A stretch of 64,000 bases of DNA, from positions 7,416,001-7,480,000 of the forward strand of contig NW_018344015.1 of the NCBI RefSeq assembly GCF_002099425.1. Reading direction: 5' to 3'. Shown one piece after another: positions 37,220-49,167 of the stretch (its first letter is position 1; every line of letters begins with the position of its first letter). The stretch is from Phascolarctos cinereus. Taxonomy: Eukaryota; Chordata; Mammalia; Diprotodontia; Phascolarctidae. Under the pieces are notes generated by a model that saw only the letters and a program-made list of their open reading frames with translations, was not told the DNA's origin and searched no databases. Both the position numbers and the translations under genes were made by a program.

Positions 37220-37530
37220 ATATGGGTCTTAGTAGACTACAGGTTCAATGTGAGTCAATATGAGTTTTGCTGGCAAAATCTTAGGCTACATTAAAAAAAG
37301 CATTATGTGAAGGACTAGAGTAGCAAGTCCTGTACTCTTTCCTGGTCAGATAATTTCTAGAGTATTAGTTTCTAATAAAGAAAACACAGAATATTTCCAG
37401 AGGAAAGCAGAAACAATGCCATGGGAAGAATGACTGAAGCAACTGGGGATGTTTAGCCTTGAGAAGACTTAGGGAGAACATGGCACCTGTCTTCAAATAC
37501 TTAGAGCTGTTCTGTAAAAGAGGGATTCAA

Positions 37531-37688
37531 GGGGCAGCTAGGTGGTGCAGTGAATAGAGCTCTGGCCTTGGAGACAGGAGGACCTGAGTTCAAATCCAGC
37601 CTCAGATACTTAACACTTACTAGCTGCATGACCTTGGGCAAGTCACTTAACCCTGATTGCCTCACCAAAAAAAAAAAAAGAAGAAGAA
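37531..37688 (+). mobile_element. tRNA-derived SINE, type A
   Basis: GGGGCAGCTAGGTGGTGCAG to GATTGCCTCACC with an A/GAAG tail. Exact 15-bp duplication AAAAGAGGGATTCAA at 37516-37530 and 37689-37703. Confidence 0.96.
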
Positions 37689-38084
37689 AAAAGAGGGATT
37701 CAATTTCTATTGAACGTCTGTCTCTATACACTAATACTGAGAAAGGGCAATGGATAAAATTGAAAAGAGATGGATTTCAGTTCTATCTAAGGAAAACTTT
37801 CCAAGAATTAGAGCTGTGTCAAAGTTGAACATTCTGAAACAAGTGTAGTTACTCCTGATCACTGAAGGTGTTTTAAGTGGTAGAGATGACATGAAGGGGA
37901 ATATTGTCTAGTTTCAGGTCGTACTAGATCACTTCTGAGGGCCTTTCCAACTCTGAGAATCTGAGATTGTATGACATAAACAGACAGGATAGGAACTGTT
38001 TTGTTTTCATCTTTGTATTCCCTTATACACAAATATTGAGTTGAATGTAATACACATCATTAATAATCAACTGAAATACAACTG

Positions 38085-38960
38085 GAACTTTAATAATCAA
38101 AGAAATGCAAATGAAACAACTTTAAGACATCACCTTATAGCCATCATCTTGACAAAACAATTTTTAAAATTCTTCAATTAAAGTCCTTCTTGGATACCTC
38201 ATCTTGGCATGAATGTGACCCTGAGCTCCCAAAGGCTTTGCTAAAAGAACACAAGCTCTGGGAGGTTCTAATAAACTGGAAAGATTGTGACAGACTGAGT
38301 CTTTTGTCCAAGGATACAGAAAGACTGAATAGAGTGTCTCATCACTAGCAGGCTGGCTATCAGGTAATGATACTTCATGAAAGTCAGAAATTATAAAATG
38401 AAATATTGGAAGGACCTTTTGGGGAAACCACTACATTGTTGTGGTTATTGTTTTTCCTTAGTTTTCAAAGAGGACCAGTGCCATCACAGGCTCTGCCCAT
38501 CTGCCAAGATGGTTTTTCTGGGTGTAGCTGCTGTACTTGTTACAACTTCTTGGAGCCACAGGTGAGAGTTGGGTGAATCAGGTGGACATCAAAGGTGGAA
38601 AGCAGCCCTGAAAAAGGGCCTGGCAAACCCTCACACCAGAGGTGCTAGCCCTCCCTAAACACCCCAAGGGAAATCACCACATTATTACAATGTGGGAGGA
38701 GCTGCAAGGTATAATTTTTTTCAAAAGCAATTTGGCAATAAACACCAAGACTTATTGAACTAACCACTGTCTTTGATCTAGTGATGCTATTACTAAGACT
38801 ATATCTGAATGCTATTAAAAGAGGGAAAAATTTGTCTGTACAAAATTCTTTCTGGTTAATTTACTTATAATAGCAAAAAACCTGTAAATGATTATAGGCT
38901 GAATAAATTATGGTATTTTTTCCAGACATGTGATTTTGTTGACATAGGGAACTTTGGAGA
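38085..38960 (+). mobile_element. L1 3' part with inserted RTE-tail element
   Basis: GAAATGCAAATGAAACAACT, CTTTTGGGGAAACCACTACA and GGAGGAGCTGCAAGG to AAAGCAATTTGGCAATAAAC are old L1 ORF2 C-terminal phrases. The reading is broken at about 38437-38690. Confidence 0.7.
38437..38688 (-). mobile_element. RTE-tail element, reverse orientation
   Basis: GTTTTCAAAGAGGACCAGTG followed by CCATCACAGG is the reverse of the RTE 3' tail seen at 31315. Flanks ACCACTACATTGTT and ATCACCACATTATT (11 of 14) suggest a decayed duplication. Confidence 0.7.
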
Positions 38961-40554
38961 AGGAAATTCCCCTCATCAATGCAGAGCTACAACTACTGTG
39001 TAACCTATGATCTGAGAGAATTACTTGGGGCATTGAAACTTTATATGATTTGATCAGCGACACATATTTAGTATGTATTAGAGGTGAGATTTAAAGCCTG
39101 GTTTTCCTGACTCCGTGGCTAGCTTTATATCCACCACGGATATATGCCTCTCAAATTATGATATATTAATAAAAAAATATTAATATACTATAAAAGTCAT
39201 AAAGATATAAAAGTATATGGAAAAATTGATACAAGGTCATGAATATATTCAGTAGAATTAGAACATCATACATATTGACTACCTCTATTTACAAACTTAA
39301 GAATTTCAACAAAACTTCAGAAGTACTCAGAAGAGTGATTAGAAAGAGACCTAAAACAAGGACAACAAAAAGCTGTCATTATTATTTTGACAAAGTTTAT
39401 ATTTTCATCAAAACAATTAAATGGGAATGGTTTTGGGGAGCTTACAATTTAGTTGTTAAAACAAGATACACTGTATTGTATATTTTCACCAACATATAAA
39501 TATATCATAGTTTTCATGTTCACCATTTTCTCTTTGATAGGGCTTCAAGAGTCACAGAACATTCTCCAGAAGTTTGGTGAAAGCAACAAAAGAGGCTCTA
39601 TTTGCTTAAAGAGGAATGAACAATAACATCTCTTCAATAACTATTTCCAAATCTTCAGTGAGGAATGAGTTGCAATGGTCCTAGAGTCTTTCTGAGTTCA
39701 TACTGTTAGAAGCAGAAACAATTAATTTTCTCTACCTCTTTCCACTTTTTAATTAGTAAAATACCTGAGTATAGATGTGAGACTTTAGAAAATGCTGGCT
39801 AAGTCACTACAATAGTTGAGAACAATTTCAAAGTAACAACAGAGATGAGAACGTGGCATCACAGCATGGTAGATCAATATGCTCTGTTTCTTGTAACCTT
39901 AGCCCTTCTTACCTATGCATAAGTATGGGTCAGTCACTCTAACAAACACCCAACTTCTGCCACAGATGCCAAATACACATTTATCTCTCTACAATGCTTT
40001 GCATGCTAATTTATTTATCATAATCTGATTTCAAAACAATGAAGTGAACTCAATTCTGGGACACCCTTTAATTGCTACAAATTCCTTTATAAACCTAATC
40101 ACACTAAAAAGCTTTCAAATAAAAGACTTCTTCAAGCACCAGATTTTTTGGTAACCCATTTTTCGCACTTACGTTATTTTTTTAATGATAAGGAACAAGC
40201 ACTTGAAAATTGATGTTTAGGTCAAAGAAGCCAACATCTTTTTAAAATTCAGACAAACAACTACCACCAAAAGAGGAGAAAAAAATAAAGAAGAAATATA
40301 TCAGAAGTAAATAGCTGTTTCTTATACTGGCTTCCTAAAGAACTAAAAACAGACTTAACAAGCACAACTTGCAGAGAAGTCTGGATATACTACTATATTA
40401 TTAAATTTACCAATATAAAATTACAGATTCTCTACTTTGAGATTAAAAATCTCCAAAATGAGTCAAAATTGCTCCAGTTTATTTAGAAAATTGACCTTTA
40501 TGAACAAAGAAAATGCATGGGTTTGTCTCTAAGAGGATAATTGCACTCAGCAAA
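38961..40554. other. Unassigned; small MIR piece
   Basis: A short reverse MIR-like piece at about 39080-39140 (CTGACTCCGTGGCTAGC). Otherwise no gene or repeat recognised over about 1.5 kb. Confidence 0.4.
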
Positions 40555-40800
40555 TTGGTCATTCATTCAGTAAGTATGTATTCAGTGCCTGCTAGATGCT
40601 GTGCTATGCCAGGAACTGGGGATAAAACACAAACATGAAACAGTCCCTACCCTCAAGGAACTTTCTTTCTTTTGGGACACGGGTGAGAGGAGTAGGAAAA
40701 AAAATGAACACTTAAAATACACACAGAATAAATATAAAATATCTCTTGGGAAGGAAAGATAGTACACACAAGTGGGAAGTTCAGAATGGGTTTCCAGTAG
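40555..40800 (+). repeat. Repeat family X fragment
   Basis: GTATTCAGTGCCTGCTAGAT, GCTGTGCTATGCCAGGAACT and GGTTTCCAGTAGGAAGTGAT repeat the phrase order of 33135. Confidence 0.5.
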
Positions 40801-40854
40801 GAAGTGATAACAGTAACACTTCATTTAATTGTGTGCAAAGGATAAAGTTTGATA

Positions 40855-41315
40855 AGATCAGGAGTGAAACCTGCCCTCCTTCATTCCCAATCTTCTTACA
40901 CCTTATACTCTGTTGTTCCCCCCACTTATTCCAGTGAAACTAGCTTCCTTGTTGTTCCTTACACAAGACACTCTGTTTCCCAACTCTGGGCATCTTCATT
41001 GTCTCCCATGCCTGGAATGTTCTCTCTCTTCATCTCTACCTCTTGGTTTTCATGGCTTCCTTGGAGTCCCAACTAAAATCCCACTTGCTACAGGAAGCCT
41101 TTCCCTATGACCTTTAATTTTAATATCTCCCCTGTTGATTTTTCCAGTTTATAGCATATATAGCTTGTCTGTATATAGATTTTTACATATTGTCTCTCCC
41201 ATTAGACTGTAAGCTCCATGAGAATAGGAATGATCTTTTGCCTTTCTTTGTATCTTCAGTATTCAGCATAGGGCCTGGCACATAGTAAGCACATAATAAA
41301 TGTTTATTGGCTGAC
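40855..41315 (+). mobile_element. L2 3' part
   Basis: CAGGAAGCCTTTCCCTATGA, TAGACTGTAAGCTCCATGAG, GCATAGGGCCTGGCACATAG and AATAAATGTTTATTGGCTGA. Confidence 0.9.
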
Positions 41316-41424
41316 AAAAATGTTAATTGATTGACTGACCTTTCCCTCTTAGTTTCTCTGGCGTCCTTCAAGACTTAGCTCAAGTCCACAGCCCTTTCCA
41401 GGCTCCCCAGCTGCTACTGATTTC

Positions 41425-42300
41425 CCCTCAGAGAGTAGTTAAATGACTTGCTCAAGGATATAGAGTTAATAAGTACCTAAATGAGGGAGTTGAGGGGATT
41501 AGGACAGCAAATGGTTAATTGTGGGAATTGAGTGAACCACACTGACTATTTTGTGACTCAGTTCTGGAGTTAGCTCATTTACCTTCCTATTCAATTATGG
41601 GTCTAGTCCAAATTCTGTCTCATGAGAAAAGTTTATTCAATTGTGGGATTGGAAGAAAACATTACTGTGTTGTTTGGCCCCCCGCCCTGCACGGCAGGGA
41701 AACTGGACAAACTCTCCCTGCTACTGAGAGACCCTTAACTAAGGACATAGGTTATGCTGACCAGAAACCCTGTCAGATCCAAAGAATGACGCAAGGGATT
41801 TTCTCACAATTGTACATCTCAAGTAACCTATATGTCTTATCTGAAAACTGGCCAGTTATTGTTTGTATGCTCCTTTGATTGTTTACAGGCACTTGGGAGG
41901 AGTGGGACCTCTTTTTTTAATTCAGGGAACTGCACCTATTCATCCTCCTCTCTCAACTTGGAAAGTCCCTAATCTTTCATCTAGTTAGAAATGAGACTAT
42001 ATAATGTTGTATTGTTTCCTTTTAATTAATTGGTCTTATTTGATTAACTGTTTTTCATGTATAAAAGTCTGTTTCTTCCTGTATTTGAAGTCCAGCCCTA
42101 AACTAAGGAAGGGACCTGGTCCTGATTTGTTAGGCAATTGGCTCGCATTGCTTAATAAGTGGATATGTTTGGAAGATTGAACCTTTGTTTTCCTTAGTCA
42201 TTTCATCTTTTACTCACCACATAAGGAAGGATTTCTGACTCAGGTCTTTCTGATTCCAAGTACAGTACTCTTTCTACTATGCCATGCCATATCACAAGAT
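41425..42300 (-). mobile_element. MIR-type SINE split by an LTR
   Basis: Left part AGTTAAATGACTTGCTCAAG to 41481, right part GGATTTCTGACTCAGGTCTT from about 42228 to 42300. Joined, they read as a reverse MIR core and head. Confidence 0.75.
41482..42221 (+). mobile_element. Probable solo LTR (about 740 bp)
   Basis: It starts TGAGGGAG and ends CCACA, with a TATAAAAG box near 42060, and interrupts a MIR. Flanks TAAA (41478-41481) and TAAG (42222-42225) could be a 4-bp duplication. No internal retroviral region is seen, so it looks like a solo LTR left by recombination. The family is not identified. Confidence 0.6.
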
Positions 42301-42959
42301 AGAAAGTTCTCAGGGATAAAATTTTAATGCAGTCACAATTGCTATCAATGAAGGGACAGGGGGGAAGTGTTTAAAGAAGCCAATGTGGTTATGCCGGGAA
42401 CTTGATTATCAAGAAGCTCAGATCTTTAAAATTCATGTAAAAAAAAAAGACAAGTTGTTAGAAAGAATGAAGAGAATAGCAAGATTTTATAAAAAATATT
42501 GTCACTAAGGTTATTTGCAATGTTGGAAGCAACAGAGAAAGCAAAAAAATTGAAGAGAACCTTTTTTGGAGTAATGAGAAAATTATCACAACCTCTAGAC
42601 CAGCTGTAAATGAAGGGGTTGCATTAGGGGACCTCTAAGCTCTAGCTCTAGAAATCCTATCATCAATCAATCAATCAATCAATCAATACTTCTTAAATAC
42701 ATTATATACAAATATACAAAGACAAAAATGAAGCATTCTTACTTTTTATCAAGGGAAAATGACCTATGTGATAGGACCACCAGAAGATAGAACTATTCTC
42801 CATCTATTTGGACATTTTCTACTACAAGACAAAAGATATTTATAGATAATTCTTTATCATTACATATTTAGAACTGTAAGATCTCCTCATTTTTCGTATG
42901 AGGAAATTTAGGTCAAAAGAAGTTGAATGACTTGTGAGTAAATTAAAACCCAAGAAATG
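42301..42959. other. Unassigned; (TCAA)n tract
   Basis: A (TCAA)n microsatellite lies at about 42662-42687. Nothing else is recognised. Confidence 0.5.
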
Positions 42960-44060
42960 ATGAGATACTAAGAGAGGATTTAGCTATTCTCCATGAGTTA
43001 AACACAACCAGCTAAGACAAATACATCTCAGGGTACTGAAAAAACATGTAGATGTAATTCTTGAATAAGTGTTGATAATTTTCCAGAAAGTGTAGAGAAT
43101 GGTCATGAGGTCAGAAGAAGGGAAATTTTTAATTCTTATTTTCATAAAGGGAAAAATGTTAGACATTTCAAACTAGGGGTCAATGAGCTTGATGTCAATT
43201 CATGGTAAAATTCTAGAATGGAGTATTAAAAGAATGGTTTATGAATATTCAGATAAGCCATAATCATCCAGAACCAATATGGATTCATCAAGAACAAGTC
43301 ACATCAGACTAACCTCATTACCTTTTTGGACATTTACTAGACCAGTAGCAGATCAGAGAAATGCTATAAATGGAGCATTTCTGGACTTTAGTAAGGTATT
43401 TTGTAAAGTCTCTCATTACACAGAGATAATATGGATAAAATTTTAATCATTAAAACTGTTTCACAAGTAATTCACAGACTGGACACAAATCATATTTCAA
43501 AGTGAGGAAAAATGGATCAATGTCAATCTGAAGGGAGAGCTCCTATGGAGTGTCATTTTCTCAATGACTTAGGAGACAGTAGAGATGGCATGCTTATCAA
43601 TTTTTTGTGACACAAAGCTAACAGGGATAGTTACTACTTTGGATAACAGAACTGGAATCCAAAACAACCTTGACTTTATGGGATACAAAATTACCTCAAA
43701 AGTATGGAACAATTGGTTGAAGTCAGTAAGATCACATTTAATGATACAAGAAATCTAGTTCAATAAGTTCAAAAAATAAAATTTTGTGAGGAAAAAAAAA
43801 TAAAGTATACTTTTATTGGGGAAAAGACCTTGGGGATTTTAGTGGACTGAAAGTTCAATATGAGTCAACAGTATGACAAAGACAATAAAAAAGTCAATGC
43901 AATCTTGAGTGCATTGGGAGTAGCACAGTATTCAGAGCAATGTAGGGAATGATAGATAGTCCTGTTGTACTCAAAGATAGTCAGACTACATATGGGATAT
44001 TCTGTCCAGTTTGGGGGATCAATTTCAGAAGGGATAATAAGTTGGAACATTTGTACTCTC
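42960..44060 (+). mobile_element. CR1/L3-like LINE, long copy
   Basis: CCAATATGGATTCATCAAGA, AAGTCACATCAGACTAACCT, TTTCTGGACTTTAGTAAGGT, AGAGATGGCATGCTTATCAA and GATTTTAGTGGACTGAAAGT follow CR1 ORF2 in order through the RT core. Confidence 0.8.
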
Positions 44061-44149
44061 TTCCTTCCATGCTTTTTATTCATGCTTTTCCTAGACAATG
44101 TCCTCCCTATTCCCCATTCCACAAATTTAGATTTATACCCAGAAGTTAC

Positions 44150-44290
44150 CCTAGAGATTATCTAGTATAGCTTCTTCATTCTACAGATAAAGAAACTGAG
44201 GTCCAGAGAGAAGTGACTTGTCTAAGGTAGCCAGGATTCAAACCCAGATCCTCTGACTCCAAAACTAATCATCTTGACACTGTAGCAGAC
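44150..44290 (-). mobile_element. MIR-type SINE
   Basis: TTCTACAGATAAAGAAACTG, AGAGAGAAGTGACTTGTCTA and CAGATCCTCTGACTCCAAAA. Confidence 0.75.
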
Positions 44291-44294
44291 AGCC

Positions 44295-44585
44295 TTTCAT
44301 TCCTATCTATCTATACTCAAATAGCCCAATTCAAATATCAATTACCTGTCTGATACCACCCCTAAGTAAAGACTATTGCCTCACACATCACACAAAATTT
44401 TATTTGTGCCTCTCACGCACATTGTATATTTTTTATTATTATCATACGTTATATGTCTGCTCCCTACCAGAATATAAGCTCTACAAGGACAAAGATCATC
44501 CTGTAGCTCACCTGCATATGCTCCAAAACGTAGCACATGATAAGTACCCTGTAGGTGCTTATATATTTGTTGAATAAGCAAGCTG
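44295..44585 (+). mobile_element. L2 3' end
   Basis: CAGAATATAAGCTCTACAAG, GTAGCACATGATAAGTACCC and ATATTTGTTGAATAAGC. Confidence 0.75.
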
Positions 44586-44639
44586 ATTAATGCATAAAGG
44601 ATACTAAAGCCAATGTCCACTATCACCCAACTCTCCATT

Positions 44640-45615
44640 ATTTGTCTTAACTCTTGAAAAAGACCTGCCCAAGCAAATAAGAAATGTGTCCAAAGGTACC
44701 ATCACGAATGTAACAGTCACTCACCCTATGGCAAGAACTATTATCATTCACATTCCAATATTTTCTGTGGCCATAGCAATGGAAGCTTGCAGCTTGTCTT
44801 GGAACACAGGACTTGCACAGGAACACACATAACACATAAACACAAAAAGAAAACCACTTGGGAAGACCAGTTCTTTCCCCCACCAAACGCTTTTTTCATT
44901 TGAAAGGTCCTTTACCACTACAGACAGACTTTGGACAACTGTCAATAGTTAAGATCAATCGACAGACCCAAAGTAAAAAAAACACACTGGGAAGCACAAA
45001 AATATTTTTTGTGGTACATACCACAAGCCAAAAGGGTAACCAGAATGCCATGTTGGGGTTAATTCAAAGATTTCACTGGAGCAAACCTATCCAAAGAATG
45101 AGGTTGGGGTAACAAAATAGGTTGGTGTAGCTGCCTAAAGCCAGGGAGAGACTAAGACAGTCTATGCAGACAACAGGAGGAATCACTGAATGACAGCCGA
45201 CTTCCTACAAAGCCCCCAGCTGAGAGAGCTCCCTTTTTTTCTGCTAGGGTACTGACCAGGTCCTGACCGGGTCCTGACCTTCCTCGGCTAAACCTTTAGC
45301 ACTGTGAGCGAACAGCTCTGTCATCAATTCTGCCAGGCTGTGCAACAGTGATCTCTCCCTCTTTTCAGCACAATTACCTTTGCAACAGCAGTGAAAACAA
45401 ACCAGCAACCAAAAAGCTCCCAGCCCAGACATTCTGGTTCTCATTGCTCTTATCTGTCCCCTGCAGGCATGCTCAGGAGAGAAGAGCCTGGCAGAAAGGC
45501 CATCTCCCGACCGTGCTTACCACTCTCCCAGCGCAGGCGCCTGCCCTGGTTTCATTATGTGAAAATATCGTCTTCCCTAATCTAGCATGGCAAGGATGTG
45601 CCAGCATGGACTGAG
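44640..45615. other. Non-repetitive, locally GC-richer block
   Basis: No repeat recognised. From about 45180 to 45560 it is richer in GC and CpG than its surroundings and contains GCGCAGGCGC at 45532-45541, which resembles an NRF1 site. TCCTGACCAGG/GTCCTGACCGGG repeats occur near 45255. Open frames here (for example 45244-45444 minus, with a hydrophobic start) match nothing I know. A distal regulatory element or an untranslated exon is possible. Confidence 0.35.
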
Positions 45616-45619
45616 AAGA

Positions 45620-45830
45620 GTGCTGGGTTTAGGCACAACATGGTATGGATTCAAATTCCACCTTTGACATTGACGAGCTTCGTGACAATTGGCAAGTCAC
45701 TGAACATATTGGAACATGAATTTCCCCATCTGTAAAATGGGAACAATTATATGTACAGTTACCACCTCACAGGGTTATTCTAAAACTCAAATGAAATAAT
45801 GTATGTAAATGTTAGCTATTATCAATCAAC
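45620..45830 (+). mobile_element. MIR-type SINE
   Basis: GGCAAGTCACTGAACATATT, CCATCTGTAAAATGGGAACA and CTCACAGGGTTATTCTAAAA. Confidence 0.8.
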
Positions 45831-45834
45831 AAGT

Positions 45835-46836
45835 ATATTTTGAACACCAGGCACCATGCTAGATGCTGAAAATATAAATATAAAAATGAAACCGAACCTA
45901 TCTTTGAGGTGTTTATAATTTAGCCAAAGGAGACAATGTGTATACAAGTATTCATGTGTGCCTGTACATGTGTACATGTATAAGTACAAAACAGATCTAT
46001 GTATGTATATAAAAACTACATAGGCACAAGATACTTTATGAGGGAAATTACTACTGACGGAATGGGTATGAGGAAAGGCTCCATGAAAAGGAGCTGAGCC
46101 TTGAAGGAAACTAGGGGTTCTAAGAAAAGGAGAAAACAAAGCTTATTCCCAAGCCTGGGGTAAAGCTGACATAAAGACAAAGAAGTGGAAGATGGAACAA
46201 TAAGAAGGCTAATTTTATATGATTTTAGTGTATGTGCAATAGGGCTAGAAAGGTAGGTTGTGGCCAGGTTATAAAGGGCTTTACATTAAAATGCCTGACA
46301 TGTCAAACAGAGGAAATTATACTTGATCCTAGAGAGAACAGGGAGCCACTAAAGTTTACTGAGTGGGAAGTGACAGGATCAAACTGGTACTTTAGGAAAA
46401 TTATTTTGGTGGATTTATGGAGGATGTATTGAAATGGAGAGAGACTTGAGACTGGGAAATTCATTAAGAAGATATTACAATAGTCAAGGAGAGAAATTAT
46501 GAGAATACAAATTAGGGTGATCATTGTATGAATAGAGAGAAGGTGATGGATGAAAAACATGTCTTGAAGGTATAAATGACAAGATTTGGCAACTGATTGA
46601 ATATGTGAGGTAAGGGAGAGTGAGGACTGGAAGATGATATTGAGGTTGAGAACCTAAGTGACTGAAAGAACGGTGGTTCTCTCAATAGAAATAGGAAAGT
46701 TTGGAAGAGAGGTGCATTTTAGGGGGAGATAATGAGTTTTGTTTTGGACGAGTTGAGTTTGAGATACCTAGTCTGTAATGTCCATGGTAATGTGATGGTA
46801 ATAGGGAACTGCAGCTCAAGAAAGAGACTCAGACTG

Positions 46837-46869
<33 letters not shown>

Positions 46870-47060
46870 AAGGTATGTGTATATTTGTGTGTATACATGC
46901 ATACACACACACACACACATACTGGCATTATCTTCATAGAGATGACAATTAAACCCATGTGAGCTAATAAGGTTACTGAGAGTATAAAAAGAGAAAGAAG
47001 TCTAGGAAAGAAGCTTCAGGCATCCCAGAAGTATGAAAGGCACAGTATGGATGATGATCC
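45835..47060 (+). repeat. Repeat family X, long copy
   Basis: CAGGCACCATGCTAGATGCT, GGAAAGGCTCCATGAAAAGG, CCAGGTTATAAAGGGCTTTA, GGGAGCCACTAAAGTTTACT, TTACAATAGTCAAGGAGAGA and TTGTTTTGGACGAGTTGAGT. It covers both halves of the family and carries (CA)n tracts at 46839-46867 and 46902-46918. The protein-like frames are not conserved. Confidence 0.6.
46839..46918. repeat. (CA)n microsatellites
   Basis: Two CA runs separated by a TG/TA-rich spacer, inside repeat family X. Confidence 0.95.
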
Positions 47061-47087
47061 AGCAAGGGATATTACGAAGGAATCATC

Positions 47088-47362
47088 ATATATAATAATA
47101 GCCATTAACAAAAATAGCTGACATTTATATAATGCTATGGGCAATCACTGTGCTAAGCTCTTTACAATTAGCTCATCTGATCCTCCCAACAACCCTGTAA
47201 GATGCTATCATTATTACTATTTTACAAAGAAGGAAACTAAGACTGAGAAAGATTGAGGGACTTGCTCAGGGTCACACATTTAATAAATGTCTAAAATAGT
47301 ACTTGACCTCAGAACTTCTTAACTCCAACTCTAGTGATCTATCCGTGATACCACTGAGCTGA
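47088..47362 (-). mobile_element. MIR-type SINE, nearly full length
   Basis: AATAGCTGACATTTATATAA, GCTCATCTGATCCTCCCAAC, GGGACTTGCTCAGGGTCACA and CTCTAGTGATCTATCCGTGA. Confidence 0.85.
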
Positions 47363-47439
47363 GGCTGGCAGGAATGCTAAAGGAGACCAAAGGGATGGAG
47401 TTTTTTGGTTTGTCTCACTGGTTGTTTTTGTGGTGGTGG

Positions 47440-48060
47440 TGGAGGTGATGGTAATTATACAGGTAAAAAGATCAAAGAAAGGGGGAAAACCCCACTACCT
47501 AGAGGTGAATCGTAACAGGTGACAAAGAAAACAGCTGAATAATTATTTTACTTGCATTTTCTCTGACAAATGGAATATCTTTGGGCTGGAAAGGCAAACA
47601 AAAAATAGCTCAGAGAGAACAGATCAACATAAGTAAGAAGAAGACCTAGGTGCCTTTGGTTAGTTTAAATTGACAGGTCCAGATGAACTATATTTCAGGG
47701 TAATGAAAAAACAGAAGGATGTGAGTGGATAATCCATTTTGTCTCTCAAAGACTGTGGAGCATAGAAGAGGTGCCCCAGTATGCAGAGCAAATGTCCTGA
47801 TTTTCAAAAAAAAAAAAAAAGGAAAAGTGGCATCTATAAACTATAGGCTAGTGATCTCTACTTAAAACCCTGCCAAAAATCTAAAATCTATTATTTTATA
47901 TATTTAGATGGTTAGTGGACATCTAGAAAGGAAAAGTGATGCTTCACCAAGAATAGCACCTGCCCAACTAACCTCATTTCTTTTTCCAATTTTTACTAAA
48001 CTAGTAAATCAATGGAATGCTATAAATATGGTTTATTTAGATTTCTGTTATTAACTTTTT
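47440..48060 (+). mobile_element. CR1/L3-like LINE fragment
   Basis: GACAGGTCCAGATGAACTAT, GCATAGAAGAGGTGCCCCAG, TAGGCTAGTGATCTCTACTT and GCCCAACTAACCTCATTTCT follow CR1 ORF2. Confidence 0.7.
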
Positions 48061-48941
48061 GTGTAGATAAGTCTTATATCAGCAATTAAGTCCTCCAGAG
48101 ATTCTTCAGAGCCTAGGTTGTGTGTGGCATATACATCAGGATATGTCTCACAGTCTTTAGTACTACAGCTTCTTGAAGCAGAAGATTAATATTTTGTGAA
48201 TGATGAATAAGTTTATTATTCACTATATTAAGTAATAGCACTTCCTAATATGACTTTTTTTTTCAAGTTTCAGGCAATGGTCCTTAAGATTTAATACTTC
48301 AAAGTTTAGTGAATAAATTAGTTTTCGTTTTGGGAGTTGTTTTATTTTGAAGCAAGAAAACATCAACAGGATGCCGTCTAGTGACTGCAATGGAAGGCTG
48401 GTTTCGGAGAGATCTCCAGGCAAATTATACTCTCTTGCTGAATTTCAAGGTGTGATTTACTTTGAAGAGGACAAGACAGTATTATAAGCTAGGACCTCAC
48501 TCTCATCTTTGCAATCCTCAGAGAATACATTTAGTTGATGTCATTTTTTTATTAGAAGAATTCTGACCTTTGAGCTTCCACACAGAAATCCTAGGTTTGG
48601 GTGTGGCCTTGCCATGCTGTTTTTCTCATGTCACTGGGTTCAGTGTGCAGCCCCCCGACAGGCTATGGCTAAAGACACAGCAAAAGGACCTGCAGAAGTA
48701 TAGCTGTCCAGGAGGCTCTAGTAGGTTTTATCTTGTCAAAACAACTTATTCTGACATGACCCCAAATATTACACCTGGTCCAGTATTCTTTTCTCCAGAT
48801 GTAATCCTGACTGCAGAGAAAAAAAGGATAAGTTGATAAGGGAGGGAGAAGAAATAGCAACTGCAATATCTCGTCTGTGTTCATAACAAGACACAAAGCT
48901 AGCACCCCCTTGCGCACGAAGGGGAGAGCAGTACTGAATCA

Positions 48942-48955
48942 GTTGCTATAGCAAC
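48942..48955. promoter_or_regulatory. X-box-like palindrome GTTGCTATAGCAAC
   Basis: A perfect 14-bp palindrome matching the RFX-type half-site pair GTTGC and GCAAC. It is sequence-only evidence. Confidence 0.4.
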
Positions 48956-49103
48956 AGCTAATAATAACTGTAAGAGTTTTATCTCTCGCTCTTATTCATA
49001 AAATAAAACCCGTCACTGAGGAGGAAGATCATAGCTCCATGAATCCTTTTTCAGGAATGAGGGTTATAGGAAATGAAAGTGATAAATAACATTTTCCATT
49101 TTT

Positions 49104-49119
49104 GAAACACCATGGAAAC
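49104..49119. promoter_or_regulatory. X-box-like site
   Basis: GAAACACCATGGAAAC, whose reverse GTTTCCATGGTGTTTC resembles an RFX site with a one-base spacer change. Confidence 0.3.
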
Positions 49120-49153
49120 TGCATCACATTGACTCATGACAATATGCTGTTCT

Positions 49154-49167
49154 GTTGCTATAGAAAC
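49154..49167. promoter_or_regulatory. X-box-like site
   Basis: GTTGCTATAGAAAC, one base from the palindrome at 48942. Confidence 0.35.

Larger units (their letters stand above)
36920..37985 (+). mobile_element. CR1/L3-like LINE with inserted hAT MITE and SINE
   Basis: AAATGGATAAGTGTAAAGTT, TTATACTTAGGTTCAAAAGT, AGACTACAGGTTCAATGTGA, CTGGGGATGTTTAGCCTTGA and TGGCACCTGTCTTCAAATAC match CR1 ORF2 from KGKCKVLHLG to LKG. It resumes either side of both insertions. Confidence 0.8.

Noticed and set aside
41597-41878. 93-codon frame
   Set aside because: It lies within the probable solo LTR and shows no similarity to any protein I know.
45244-45444. 66-residue minus-strand frame with a signal-peptide-like start
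   Set aside because: The hydrophobic start is suggestive but there is no homology, no splice context and no clear promoter. A frame this short is expected by chance.
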